From positions 1 through 24,640 of the forward strand of contig DATIKM010000054.1 of assembly GCA_035477595.1 (NCBI GenBank): a DNA stretch of 24,640 bases, written 5' to 3'. The stretch comes from DATIKM01 sp035477595. Lineage in GTDB: Bacteria; Armatimonadota; Chthonomonadetes; Chthonomonadales; CAJBBX01. Positions 1 to 6,622 of this stretch are shown one piece after another (positions within the stretch are counted from its first letter, which is position 1; the number at the start of each line of letters is the position of its first letter). The notes beneath the pieces are model-generated. The model worked only from the letters and a program-made list of their open reading frames with translations. It was not told where the DNA came from and made no database searches. The translations under genes and the position numbers were made by a program.

Positions 1-1
1 T

Positions 2-199
2 CAGTTCTACTTCCGGACGACGGACGTGACGGGTGCGATGGACCTTCCGGAGGGTGTGGAGATGGTGATGCCGGGCGACAACATCACGATCACTGCGGAG
101 CTGCTGCAGCCGATCGCGATGGAGGAAGGTCTGCGCTTCGCTGTGCGCGAGGGCGGCCATACCGTCGGCGCCGGCGTCGTCAGCAAGATACTGGGGTAG
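2..199 (+). CDS. tuf: Elongation factor Tu, C-terminal end (5' truncated by window edge)
   Basis: The first 65 codons read into the window are the end of domain 3 of EF-Tu, the GTPase that brings aminoacyl-tRNA to the ribosomal A site. Recognisable blocks are QFYFRTTDVTG, VMPGDN, the EGLRFAVREGG segment and the terminal TVGAGVVSKIL, followed by a TAG stop. The GTP-binding domain lies upstream of the window. One small difference from most EF-Tu is His in GGHTVGAG where Arg is usual. It directly precedes rpsJ, as in genomes where the str and S10 operons are joined. Confidence 0.96.
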   Translation, partial: QFYFRTTDVTGAMDLPEGVEMVMPGDNITITAELLQPIAMEEGLRFAVREGGHTVGAGVVSKILG

Positions 200-210
200 G
201 GTATTCTGTG

Positions 211-245
211 CGGGGTCCGGAGAGGGCTGACCTCCCCGGGCCCCG
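211..245 (+). promoter_or_regulatory. Strong stem-loop between tuf and rpsJ
   Basis: Bases 211-220 pair with 236-245 (10 bp including one G-U). After one A-C mismatch, 222-225 pair with 231-234, closing a 5-base loop GCTGA. No T-run follows, so it is not a standard intrinsic terminator. It begins 12 bases after the tuf stop and lies in what would be the S10 operon leader. It may be an attenuator, an RNA processing site or a weak terminator. The pairing is read directly; the role is inferred. Confidence 0.5.
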
Positions 246-317
246 CGACCTGTGCAGCGGGCCCGAGGCCGAGGCGATTGCCGCACCGCCCGGCGGGACG
301 GTTTGGGGGGGTACTGG

Positions 318-638
318 ATGGCAGCTTCTCGACGCGACAAGGTGCGCATACGCCTGCGGGCCTTCGATCACCGCATACTGGACCAGTCGGCGGAGAAGAT
401 CGTGGACACCGCACGCCGGACGGGCGCTCGGATCGCGGGGCCCGTGCTCCTGCCGACTGAGCGGAGCATCGTCTGCGTCAACCGGGGCACCACGATTGAC
501 AAGGAATCGATGGAGCACTTTGAGATGCGGACGCACAAGCGCCTCATCGACATTCTGGAGCCCGGCTCGAAGACGATCGACGCGCTGATGCGGCTCGACC
601 TGCCGAGCGGCGTCGACATCGAGATCAAGCTGTCGTAA
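318..638 (+). CDS. rpsJ: 30S ribosomal protein S10
   Basis: S10 is a 106-residue protein of the 30S head, and in many bacteria also a partner of NusB in antitermination. The match rests on the N-terminal KVRIRLRAFDH block, the VNRGTTIDKESMEHFEMR segment and HKRLIDIL, and on normal family length. The ATG at 318 was chosen over an upstream in-frame GTG at 252 because S10 proteins begin a few residues before the KIRIRL-like strand. The ribosome binding site is poor, only a run of seven G at 305-311. It is first in the S10 operon, followed by rplC after a 72-base gap. Confidence 0.96.
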   Translation: MAASRRDKVRIRLRAFDHRILDQSAEKIVDTARRTGARIAGPVLLPTERSIVCVNRGTTIDKESMEHFEMRTHKRLIDILEPGSKTIDALMRLDLPSGVDIEIKLS

Positions 639-652
639 CGGCGCGCGACCAT

Positions 653-681
653 CTCGCCGGAGCCATCGTCGCTCGGGCGAG
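653..681 (+). promoter_or_regulatory. Stem-loop upstream of rplC
   Basis: CTCGCC at 653-658 can pair with GGCGAG at 676-681. The right half can alternatively fold locally as GCTCG/CGAGC (671-675 with 678-682). No T-tract follows. The start of rplC is 29 bases downstream. Weak on its own, but it fits the pattern of GC-rich hairpins in most gaps of this cluster. Confidence 0.3.
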
Positions 682-710
682 CGCGTAGCGCCGCCGACTG
701 GAGGAGAACC

Positions 711-1352
711 TTGATAGACGCGATTCTGGGCAAGAAGATCGGCATGACCCACGTCTTCAACGATGACGGGTCGGTGACGCCGGTCTCCGTGATCGAGGCA
801 GGCCCCTGCACTGTCACGCAGCTCAAGAGCGTTGAGACGGACGGGCATACCGCCGTCCAGGTCGGGTTTGGCGACATCCGGCCCAAGCACGTCACGAAGC
901 CGCTTCTGGGGCACTTCCGCGGTGGGTTGAGGAACCCGAAGCACCCCGACGCCAAGCCGCGCAAGACGCTCCGCGAGTTCCGTACCGAGGACACCTCGGA
1001 TCTTGCGATGGGCCAGGCGATCTTGGTGTCAGACGTGTTCAGCGCGGGCGATGTGGTCAAAGTCACCGGCATATCCAAGGGCAAGGGTTTCGCGGGAGTG
1101 GTGAAGCGCTTCCACTTTCACGGCGGAGACATGACCCACGGCTCGATGGTCCACCGCAAGCCGCAGTCAAGCGGCGCCACAGACGCAGCGCGAACGTTCA
1201 GGGGCACTCGCAAGCCCGGACACATGGGCGCGAAGCAGGTGACGGTGCGCGGACTCACCGTGTGGCGTGTCGACGGCGAGAAGAACATGATCCTCATCAA
1301 AGGCCCGGTGCCTGGCGCCAACGGGGGCCTGGTGACGATCGCGCGCATCTAG
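711..1352 (+). CDS. rplC: 50S ribosomal protein L3
   Basis: L3 is an early-assembly 50S protein whose extended loop approaches the peptidyl transferase centre. At 213 residues it has normal family length. Diagnostic segments are the N-terminal ILGKKIGMTHVF, the VTGISKGKGFAGVVKRFHF block, the GSMVHRKPQSSG loop and the GHMGAKQVTVRGL segment. It starts with TTG at 711, set by a GGAGGAG motif at 700-706; no ATG is suitably placed. The rplD ribosome binding site overlaps the rplC stop, so the two are probably translated from one message. Confidence 0.97.
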   Translation: MIDAILGKKIGMTHVFNDDGSVTPVSVIEAGPCTVTQLKSVETDGHTAVQVGFGDIRPKHVTKPLLGHFRGGLRNPKHPDAKPRKTLREFRTEDTSDLAMGQAILVSDVFSAGDVVKVTGISKGKGFAGVVKRFHFHGGDMTHGSMVHRKPQSSGATDAARTFRGTRKPGHMGAKQVTVRGLTVWRVDGEKNMILIKGPVPGANGGLVTIARI

Positions 1353-1365
1353 GAGACCGACAGCG

Positions 1366-2061
1366 ATGCCATCCATACCGCTTTACGACAGCCAGGGCAA
1401 CGAGAAGGGCACCCTGTCACTCCCGGAGAGCGTTTTCGGTGTTGAGGTGAGGCCGGCTCTGGTGCACCAGGCCGTTGTCGCCGAGGAGGCAAACTCGCGG
1501 CAGGGCACCTCCGACACGAAGACGCGCAGCGAGGTCCGCGGCGGCGGCAAGAAGCCCTGGCGCCAGAAGGGCACTGGCCGCGCCCGACAGGGGAGCACGC
1601 GTGCGCCGCAGTGGCGGCATGGCGGGGTCGTCTTCGGGCCGCACCCGCGTGACCACAGCAAGGCGCTGCCCCGCAAGATGCGCCGGGGCGCCCTGCGCTC
1701 GGCACTCTCGGCCAAGGTCGCTGACGGCGAGGTGATCGGGTTGGACGAGTTGCGGCTCGCCGCCGTCAGGACGAAGGACATGGCGGCCCTGCTCGACCGG
1801 TTGCCGATCCAGCGCGAAGTACGCACCAAGCACTACGAATCGAAGGGCGGAGAGCCCGTCATCGGGTCGAAGCGCGTGCCGCACCGCACGCTGGTCATCT
1901 TGCCTGAGTACGACGGGAAACTGCTTCTGTCGTGCCGCAACCTTCCTTACGTGGTCCTTCGCTATGCGCCGAGCTTTTCCGTGCGCGACGTGGTGACCGC
2001 CGGGCGGGTGGTGCTGACCGAGGGCGCCATCCCGAAGGTCGAGGAGGTGCTGGGCCGATGA
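1366..2061 (+). CDS. rplD: 50S ribosomal protein L4
   Basis: L4 lines the 50S exit tunnel and in several bacteria represses its own S10 operon. The conserved tunnel loop is clear: RQGTSDTKTRSEVRGGGKKP, then WRQKGTGRARQGS and the GPHPRDHS segment. At 231 residues it is somewhat longer than the roughly 205 of E. coli, because a basic insert (about residues 150-170, containing REVRTKHYESKGG) precedes the strand that normally follows the DMA-LLDRL helix. AGGAG at 1351-1355 supports the ATG at 1366. The last codon and stop overlap the rplW start in an ATGA arrangement, a sign of translational coupling. Confidence 0.96.
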   Translation: MPSIPLYDSQGNEKGTLSLPESVFGVEVRPALVHQAVVAEEANSRQGTSDTKTRSEVRGGGKKPWRQKGTGRARQGSTRAPQWRHGGVVFGPHPRDHSKALPRKMRRGALRSALSAKVADGEVIGLDELRLAAVRTKDMAALLDRLPIQREVRTKHYESKGGEPVIGSKRVPHRTLVILPEYDGKLLLSCRNLPYVVLRYAPSFSVRDVVTAGRVVLTEGAIPKVEEVLGR

Positions 2062-2348
2062 AGGATGTCTACACGATCATCGAGCGGCCCCTGCTCACCG
2101 AGAAGAGCATGGACCAGAGCCACAGGGGCAAGTACACCTTCCGGGTGGCGCGCGATGCCAACAAGATCGAGATCGCGGAAGCGATCGAGCGGATCTACCG
2201 GGTGAGCGTCGTCAAGGTGAACACCATGACGGTGAAGGGCAAGAAGCGGCGCGTAGGTCGGTTCCCCGAGGGGCGAACCAGCGACTGGAAGAAGGCAATC
2301 GTGACGCTGAAGCCCGGTCAGAGCATCACGGTGTTCGAGGGCCTGTAG
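2058..2348 (+). CDS. rplW: 50S ribosomal protein L23
   Basis: L23 sits at the exit-tunnel mouth and is the docking site for trigger factor and SRP. The 96-residue product has normal length. Typical features are the opening IIERPLLTEKSM, the KYTFRVARDANKIEIAEAIE helix, VVKVNTM, then the basic KGKKRRVGR loop, and a final strand KKAIVTLKPGQSI. The ATG at 2058 overlaps the rplD stop by four bases (ATGA). An upstream in-frame start would lie inside rplD and is not needed. Confidence 0.96.
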   Translation: MKDVYTIIERPLLTEKSMDQSHRGKYTFRVARDANKIEIAEAIERIYRVSVVKVNTMTVKGKKRRVGRFPEGRTSDWKKAIVTLKPGQSITVFEGL

Positions 2349-2412
2349 GGGCGGCCGGACTCGCGAGGGGAGCGCACGCGCCTCCTCCGGGGCGGACCAA
2401 CGGAGACACTCC

Positions 2413-3243
2413 ATGCCAGTTCGACAGTACAAGCCGACGACGCCCTCCAGGCGGTTTCGGTCGGTCTCGCGCTTCGACGAGATCACGAAGACCGAGCCCG
2501 AGAAGTCGCTGCTCGAGCCGCTGAAGCGGAGCGGCGGGCGCAACAACCAGGGCAAGGTGACGGCGCGGTGCCGCGGCGGCGGAAGCAAGCGCATGTACCG
2601 CCGCATCGACTTCCGGCGCGACAAGGTGGATGTGCAGGGCACCGTCGCGGCGGTCGAGTACGACCCGAACCGGTCGGCCCGGCTCGCGCTCATCGAGTAC
2701 GCCGACGGCGAGAAGCGGTACATCCTGGCGCCGGTCGGCCTCAAGGTCGGCGACCCGGTCATCGCGAGTGACACGGCAGACATAAAGCCTGGCAACAGCC
2801 TGCCACTGCGGGCCATCCCGGTCGGAACCACCATCCACAACGTGGAGATGACCCTGGGCAAGGGCGGCCAGCTTGTGCGGAGCGCAGGCGTCGGCGCGCA
2901 GCTCATGGCGAAGGATGCCAAGTACGCGCAGGTGCGCCTGCCGTCCGGTGAGGTGCGCCGGATGCTCGTGGAGTGCCGGGCCACGATAGGTCAGATCGGC
3001 AATGTGGATCACGAGAACGAGTCGTGGGGCAAGGCCGGCAAGACCCGCTGGCAGGGCAAGCGGCCGCACGTCCGCGGCGTTGCCATGAACCCGCGCGACC
3101 ACCCGCATGGTGGCGGCGAGGGCAAGTCGCCCGTGGGACGCAAGAAGGGGCCCGCGACTCCGTGGGGCAAGCCCGCCCTCGGCTACAAGACGCGCCGCCG
3201 CAAGGACACAGGCAAGTACATCGTGCGCAAGCGCGCCAGCTAA
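2413..3243 (+). CDS. rplB: 50S ribosomal protein L2
   Basis: L2 is a universal 50S protein needed for subunit joining and peptidyl transferase assembly. The 276-residue length is standard. Visible signatures are the N-terminal KPTTPSRRF and the GRNNQGKVTARCRGGG basic region, an OB-like core with VEYDPNRSARLALI, an SH3-like core with IPVGTTIHNVEM, and the C-terminal GVAMNPRDHPHGGGEGK, which holds the functionally important histidine region, ending in RRRKDTGKYIVRKR. GGAG at 2402-2405 sets the ATG at 2413. Confidence 0.98.
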   Translation: MPVRQYKPTTPSRRFRSVSRFDEITKTEPEKSLLEPLKRSGGRNNQGKVTARCRGGGSKRMYRRIDFRRDKVDVQGTVAAVEYDPNRSARLALIEYADGEKRYILAPVGLKVGDPVIASDTADIKPGNSLPLRAIPVGTTIHNVEMTLGKGGQLVRSAGVGAQLMAKDAKYAQVRLPSGEVRRMLVECRATIGQIGNVDHENESWGKAGKTRWQGKRPHVRGVAMNPRDHPHGGGEGKSPVGRKKGPATPWGKPALGYKTRRRKDTGKYIVRKRAS

Positions 3244-3268
3244 GGCGGCACTCGAGACCAGGCGGCGC

Positions 3269-3317
3269 CCGGACCCCAGCGGGATCCGGATGCGCCCGGC
3301 GCGAGCCGGGGCCGGGC
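3269..3317 (+). promoter_or_regulatory. Two adjacent stem-loops between rplB and rpsS
   Basis: First hairpin: CCGGA (3269-3273) plus CCC pair with GGG (3281-3283) and TCCGG (3285-3289), with a CAGC loop and one bulged A. Second hairpin: GCCCGGC (3294-3300) pairs with GCCGGGC (3311-3317) over a 10-base loop. Neither is followed by a T-run. They end 6 bases before the GGAGG that serves rpsS, so they may influence its translation or mRNA stability; that is inference. Confidence 0.4.
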
Positions 3318-3335
3318 AAGTGTGGAGGATGAGGG

Positions 3336-3623
3336 ATGGGTCGCTCGCTCAAGAAGGGGCCGTACGCGGACCCGAAGCTGCTGAAGAAGGTCGAGCAGAT
3401 GAACGCTCGCGGGGACAGGAAGGCGATCAAGACGTGGTCGCGGCGGTCGACCATCTTCCCGCTGTTCATTGGCCACACGTTCATGGTGCACGACGGACGC
3501 AAGCACATTCCCGTGTTCGTCACTGAGAACATGGTGGGCCACAAGCTGGGCGAGTTCGCCGTGACGCGCCTGTTCCGCGGCCACGCCGGGCAGCATGTCG
3601 AGCGACGGACTCACATCAAGTAG
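3336..3623 (+). CDS. rpsS: 30S ribosomal protein S19
   Basis: S19 lies in the 30S head and contacts the A-site tRNA region. The 95-residue product opens with the invariant MGRSLKKGPYADPKLLKK, then KTWSRRSTIFPLFIGHTF, VHDGRKHIPVFVTENMVGHK and the GEFAVTRLFRGH segment. Length and order match the family throughout. GGAGG at 3324-3328 with 7 bases of spacing sets the ATG. Confidence 0.97.
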   Translation: MGRSLKKGPYADPKLLKKVEQMNARGDRKAIKTWSRRSTIFPLFIGHTFMVHDGRKHIPVFVTENMVGHKLGEFAVTRLFRGHAGQHVERRTHIK

Positions 3624-3628
3624 CGGCG

Positions 3629-3692
3629 CCGGGCGAGCGTTGCGGCCGCCGGCCGCCTCGCCCGGAGGGTCGGCGACGCGACCGGGTCGCCG
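3629..3692 (+). promoter_or_regulatory. Long compound stem-loop plus second hairpin upstream of rplV
   Basis: CCGGGCGAG (3629-3637) pairs perfectly with CTCGCCCGG (3657-3665). Inside, GCGGCC (3642-3647) pairs with GGCCGC (3651-3656) around a GCC loop, leaving a 4-base bulge. A second hairpin, CGGCGAC (3671-3677) with GTCGCCG (3686-3692), follows. The GAGGAG ribosome binding site of rplV begins seven bases later. No T-tract is present. This is one of the strongest folded gaps in the cluster. Confidence 0.45.
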
Positions 3693-3712
3693 CGCTTTGA
3701 GGAGCAGTTACC

Positions 3713-4348
3713 ATGGGGAAGGATAAGAGCCCGGCGCGGTTCGCCGAGAACCAGGCCGGGGCCACGGCGAAGTTCATCCGTGTGCCCCCTCGAAAGGCCA
3801 GGCTCGTTCTGGACGCGGTGCGCGGCAAGTACGTAACGGATGCGCTTGCCGTGCTGAAGTTCGTGCCGAACTTCGCCGCCCGGGCCATCGAGAAAACGAT
3901 CGGCTCGGCCGTGGCCAACGCGGAGAATGGCCGGCCCGTCAGCGAAGCGAGCGGCCGGCAGCTGGCGCCGCTCATCCGCGAGAACCTGAAGCTCGTGCGC
4001 GCCTGGATCGATGAGGGCCCGCGCATCAAGCGGGTGCGCCCGCGTGCGCAGGGCCGCGCGTACCGCATCATCAAGCGCATGTGCCACATCACCATTATCG
4101 TCGAGGAGACCGCACCGCGCGAGCGCGCCCAGCGGCGGTTGGCCCGGCCGGCGCAGTCCGCTGCCGGACGCCCGGCCGTGACGCGCCCGAAGACGGCGCC
4201 CGTGGCAGCCACGGCGCCCGCCGAGCCTCAGGCGCCCGCCGAGCGGCCCGCGCCGCAGGCAGTCGTGGACCAGTCGGTGAAGCCCGCGGCCGTGCCCGAG
4301 ACGCCCGCCGGCGAGGCGCCTGCCGAAGACTCCGGCAAGGCCAGGTAA
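3713..4348 (+). CDS. rplV: 50S ribosomal protein L22 with long Pro/Ala-rich C-terminal tail
   Basis: L22 contacts all domains of 23S rRNA, and its hairpin lines the exit tunnel. The core (about residues 13-130) shows FIRVPPRKARLVLDAVRGK, then IEKTIGSAVANAENG and a basic hairpin of the type RPRAQGRAYRIIKRMCHITI. The usual family length is about 110-120; this one has 211 residues. The extra 80 or so residues are low-complexity, rich in Pro, Ala, Glu and Arg (APAEPQAPAERPAPQAV is typical), with no fold signature. A short insert also precedes the tunnel hairpin. The tail codons match the local GC-rich composition, so there is no sign of a frameshift. GAGGAG at 3699-3704 sets the start. Confidence 0.95.
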   Translation: MGKDKSPARFAENQAGATAKFIRVPPRKARLVLDAVRGKYVTDALAVLKFVPNFAARAIEKTIGSAVANAENGRPVSEASGRQLAPLIRENLKLVRAWIDEGPRIKRVRPRAQGRAYRIIKRMCHITIIVEETAPRERAQRRLARPAQSAAGRPAVTRPKTAPVAATAPAEPQAPAERPAPQAVVDQSVKPAAVPETPAGEAPAEDSGKAR

Positions 4349-4360
4349 AGGAGAGGCGCT

Positions 4361-5128
4361 TTGGGACAGAAGATCCACCCGATTGGCTTCCGGATCGGCG
4401 TCATCCGCGACTGGGAGAGCAAGTGGTACCTCGACAAGGGGTACGCCGACGGCGTCTACGAAGACCACAGGGTCCGGCGCTTTGTGAAGAAGCGCCTTGA
4501 GAACGCCGCGGTCGCGCGGATTGAGATCGAGCGGCCGGGCGGCTCCCTGAAGGTGACCATCCACACCGCCAAGCCGGGCATCATCATAGGGCGAGGCGGG
4601 AAGGGCGTGGACGAGGTCCGCGAGCAGCTTCAGAGGCAGACGGGCAAGCCGGTTCACGTCAACATCCAGGAGATCCGGCACCCGGACATCGACGCCCAGC
4701 TTGTTGCGGAGTCGATCGGTCAGCAGATCGCCAAGCGGATCGCTTATAAGCGCGCGATGCGCCAGGCGGTGATGCGCGCGATGAAGCTCGGCGTGCGGGG
4801 CATCCGCGTAATGTGTGCCGGCCGGCTGGCCGGCGCGGAGATGGCGCGCCGCGAGCATATGCGCGACGGCAAGATCCCGCTCCACACGCTGCGGGCCGAC
4901 ATAGACTACGGCTTTGCCGAGGGCATGACCACCTACGGACACATCGGGATCAAGGTGTGGATCTACAAGGGCGACGTGCTGCCTGGCGGATCCCGGCCCA
5001 CCGAGGCGGAGATCGTGCCTCGGCGCGAGGCCATGCGCGCTGAGCGCGAGCGTGCCGACCGTGCAGGTGCTCGGGGCGGGCGTGGACGGCGGGGCGGCCG
5101 CGGCCGCGGTCCCCGCGAAGGAGGTTAG
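4361..5128 (+). CDS. rpsC: 30S ribosomal protein S3
   Basis: S3 forms part of the mRNA entry channel and its helicase. The 255-residue product begins GQKIHPIGFRIGVIRDWESK, has a type II KH domain with GIIIGRGGKGVDEVREQL at about residues 72-89, and the C-terminal domain with the RRKA/RRE-type motif, AEMARREHMRDGKIPLHTLR, and DYGFAEGMTTYG. It ends in an Arg/Gly-rich tail of about 20 residues, longer than in many species. The start is TTG at 4361, supported by AAGGAG at 4348-4353; the conserved MGQKxHP start leaves no alternative. The rplP ribosome binding site overlaps the rpsC stop. Confidence 0.97.
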   Translation: MGQKIHPIGFRIGVIRDWESKWYLDKGYADGVYEDHRVRRFVKKRLENAAVARIEIERPGGSLKVTIHTAKPGIIIGRGGKGVDEVREQLQRQTGKPVHVNIQEIRHPDIDAQLVAESIGQQIAKRIAYKRAMRQAVMRAMKLGVRGIRVMCAGRLAGAEMARREHMRDGKIPLHTLRADIDYGFAEGMTTYGHIGIKVWIYKGDVLPGGSRPTEAEIVPRREAMRAERERADRAGARGGRGRRGGRGRGPREGG

Positions 5129-5133
5129 GGCTG

Positions 5134-5667
5134 ATGCTGATGCCCAAGCGGACCAAGTACCGCAAACAACACCGTGGTCATCGGCGCGGCGCGGCGCACT
5201 CCGGCAACACGCTGAGCTTCGGCGAGTACGGGCTTCAGGCGCTCGAGTCGTGCTGGATGACGGCGAACCAGATCGAGGCGGCTCGTATCGCCATGACGCG
5301 TCACGTCCGGCGCGGCGGGAAGATCTGGATCCGAGTGTTCCCGGACAAGCCGTTCACGAAGAAGCCGGCTGAGACCCGCATGGGTTCTGGCAAGGGCGCT
5401 CCAGAGGGCTGGGTGGCCGTTGTGCTCCGCGGCCGGATGCTCTTCGAGATGTCGGGGGTGGCAGAGGATCTGGCGCGGGAGGCCATGCGCCTCGCGGGCC
5501 ACAAGCTGCCGATCGACGTGCGCTTTGTGAAGCGCGAGAGCCCGGAGGCGGGTGAGCCCGGAGGCGACGACGCCCCGGTGACGGATGAGGCGCCGGTCGA
5601 GGTCGTCGAACTGCAGGAGGAGACGGATGCCGCAGGAGAAGCGGGCGCCGATGCTGGACCGGCTTAG
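5134..5667 (+). CDS. rplP: 50S ribosomal protein L16 with acidic C-terminal extension
   Basis: L16 organises the tRNA-binding architecture of the 50S subunit near the A and P sites. It starts MLMPKRTKYRKQHRG, continues with GEYGLQALESCWMTANQIEAARIA, RIFPDKP-like and GSGKGAPEGWVAVV segments, and ends its core at KLPIDVRFVKRES (about residue 138). Family proteins normally stop there, at 137-144 residues. Here about 38 more residues follow, strongly acidic, rich in Glu, Asp, Ala and Gly. The DNA for this tail contains both the AGGAGG and the first codons of rpmC, giving a 41-base overlap. AAGGAGG at 5118-5124 sets the start. Confidence 0.96.
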   Translation: MLMPKRTKYRKQHRGHRRGAAHSGNTLSFGEYGLQALESCWMTANQIEAARIAMTRHVRRGGKIWIRVFPDKPFTKKPAETRMGSGKGAPEGWVAVVLRGRMLFEMSGVAEDLAREAMRLAGHKLPIDVRFVKRESPEAGEPGGDDAPVTDEAPVEVVELQEETDAAGEAGADAGPA

Positions 5668-5854
5668 GCGTCTGACGGACCGGGAACTGGCGGACGAGCT
5701 GCAGAAGCAGCGGGAGCGGCTCTTCACGCTGCGGCGCGACAACGTGTCCCGACAGCTCGGCAACTCCGCCGCGATCCCGCAGACCCGCAGGATGATTGCC
5801 AGGATCATCACGCTGATTCGCGAGCGCGAGTTGGTCGCGGGGGGAGGTAGCTGA
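5627..5854 (+). CDS. rpmC: 50S ribosomal protein L29
   Basis: L29 is a small helical-hairpin protein near the exit tunnel next to L23. The product has 75 residues: MLDRLRRLTDRELADELQKQ as first helix, RERLFTLRRDNVSRQLGN as the conserved middle, and ARIITLIRERE as the second helix. I placed the start at the ATG at 5627 because a perfect AGGAGG lies at 5615-5620, six bases upstream. The alternative ATG at 5651 would begin directly at MLDRLRR. Either way it starts inside the acidic tail of rplP in another frame. Confidence 0.9.
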   Translation: MPQEKRAPMLDRLRRLTDRELADELQKQRERLFTLRRDNVSRQLGNSAAIPQTRRMIARIITLIRERELVAGGGS

Positions 5855-5856
5855 GC

Positions 5857-6144
5857 ATGGGTGAGCAACCGACGGGCGCATCGGTCGAGGCGCGCACGCG
5901 CCGCAAGGTTCGAACGGGCCGCGTGGTGAGTGGCGGGAAGATGGACAAGACGGTGGTGGTTGCTGTGGAGACCATGTTCCTGCACCCGCTCTACGGCAAG
6001 ACGATGCGCCGGACGCGCAAGTTCAAGGCGCACGACGAGGCGAACGCCTGCGGCGCTGGCGACACGGTGGAGATCATGGAGACACGCCCTATCTCCAAGG
6101 AGAAGCGGTGGCGCGTGTCGCGCATTGTGGAGCGCGCCAAGTAG
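5857..6144 (+). CDS. rpsQ: 30S ribosomal protein S17
   Basis: S17 is an OB-fold primary 16S rRNA-binding protein. The 95-residue product has the core RKVRTGRVVSGGKMDKTVVV, the strand LYGKTMRRTRKFKAHDE, GDTVEIMETRPISKEKRWRV and a terminal basic helix. About ten extra residues (MGEQPTGASVE) precede the usual start. GGGGAGGT at 5841-5848 supports the ATG at 5857. It follows rpmC after two bases. Confidence 0.95.
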   Translation: MGEQPTGASVEARTRRKVRTGRVVSGGKMDKTVVVAVETMFLHPLYGKTMRRTRKFKAHDEANACGAGDTVEIMETRPISKEKRWRVSRIVERAK

Positions 6145-6215
6145 CGACGAGGCGTTGCGCCTGCTCGGCCGCGCGGTTCGGTGCGGCGGAGGCCAGGGCG
6201 CGGTACGATAACCCG

Positions 6216-6237
6216 TCGGGGCGCTTCAGCGCTCCGG
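6216..6237 (+). promoter_or_regulatory. Stem-loop directly upstream of rplN
   Basis: Nine base pairs join 6216-6224 with 6229-6237 around a TTCA loop, including two G-U pairs. It ends three bases before the GGAG that serves rplN, so it could affect initiation. The rest of the 109-base gap between rpsQ and rplN (6145-6253) shows no gene. This boundary corresponds to the S10/spc operon junction, where E. coli has a promoter; I see no convincing -35/-10 pair here. Confidence 0.4.
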
Positions 6238-6253
6238 GATGGAGACGACGGGA

Positions 6254-6622
6254 ATGATCAGAATATACACGCGCCTTCGTGCCGCCGACAACAGCGGTGC
6301 ACGTGAGGTGATGTGCATCCGCGTGATGAAGGGGTCCAACTGCCCGGAGGCGCGGGTCGGTGATGTGATTATGGGCGTGGTAAAATCCGCGACGCCGGGG
6401 CAGCAGGTGAAGAAGAGCGACGTGGTGCGAGCGGTCATCGTGCGGACCAAGCAAGCCATTCGGCGGCCCGACGGCTCGGTGCTCCGCTTCGACGACAACG
6501 CCTGCGTGGTGATCAACAACGCCCTCGAGCCGCGCGGTACGCGCGTGTTCGGGCCCGTCGCCCGTGAGCTGCGAGACCGCAACTTCATGCGGATCATCTC
6601 GCTGGCGCCGGAGGTGCTGTGA
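6254..6622 (+). CDS. rplN: 50S ribosomal protein L14
   Basis: L14 lies at the subunit interface, contacts 16S rRNA and is the docking site of the silencing factor RsfS. From the ATG at 6254 the product has 122 residues, exactly the common family length, starting MIRIYTRLRAADNSGAREV, with VIRTKQAIRRPDGSVLRFD and the conserved end FMRIISLAPEVL. An in-frame ATG at 6239 would add five residues; the GGAG at 6241-6244 argues for 6254. The TGA stop overlaps the rplX ATG (TGATG). Confidence 0.97.
   Translation: MIRIYTRLRAADNSGAREVMCIRVMKGSNCPEARVGDVIMGVVKSATPGQQVKKSDVVRAVIVRTKQAIRRPDGSVLRFDDNACVVINNALEPRGTRVFGPVARELRDRNFMRIISLAPEVL

Noticed and set aside
202..207. TATTCT as a -10 box for the S10 operon
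   Set aside because: Only four of six positions match and no acceptable -35 lies 16-18 bases upstream.
3611..4942. 443-codon open frame on the minus strand across rplV and rpsC
   Set aside because: Antisense to two conserved ribosomal protein genes; composition is that of a GC-rich shadow frame and no motif is seen.
6204..6209. TACGAT as a -10 box before rplN
   Set aside because: Four of six matches with no recognisable -35 at proper spacing; random expectation is too high.
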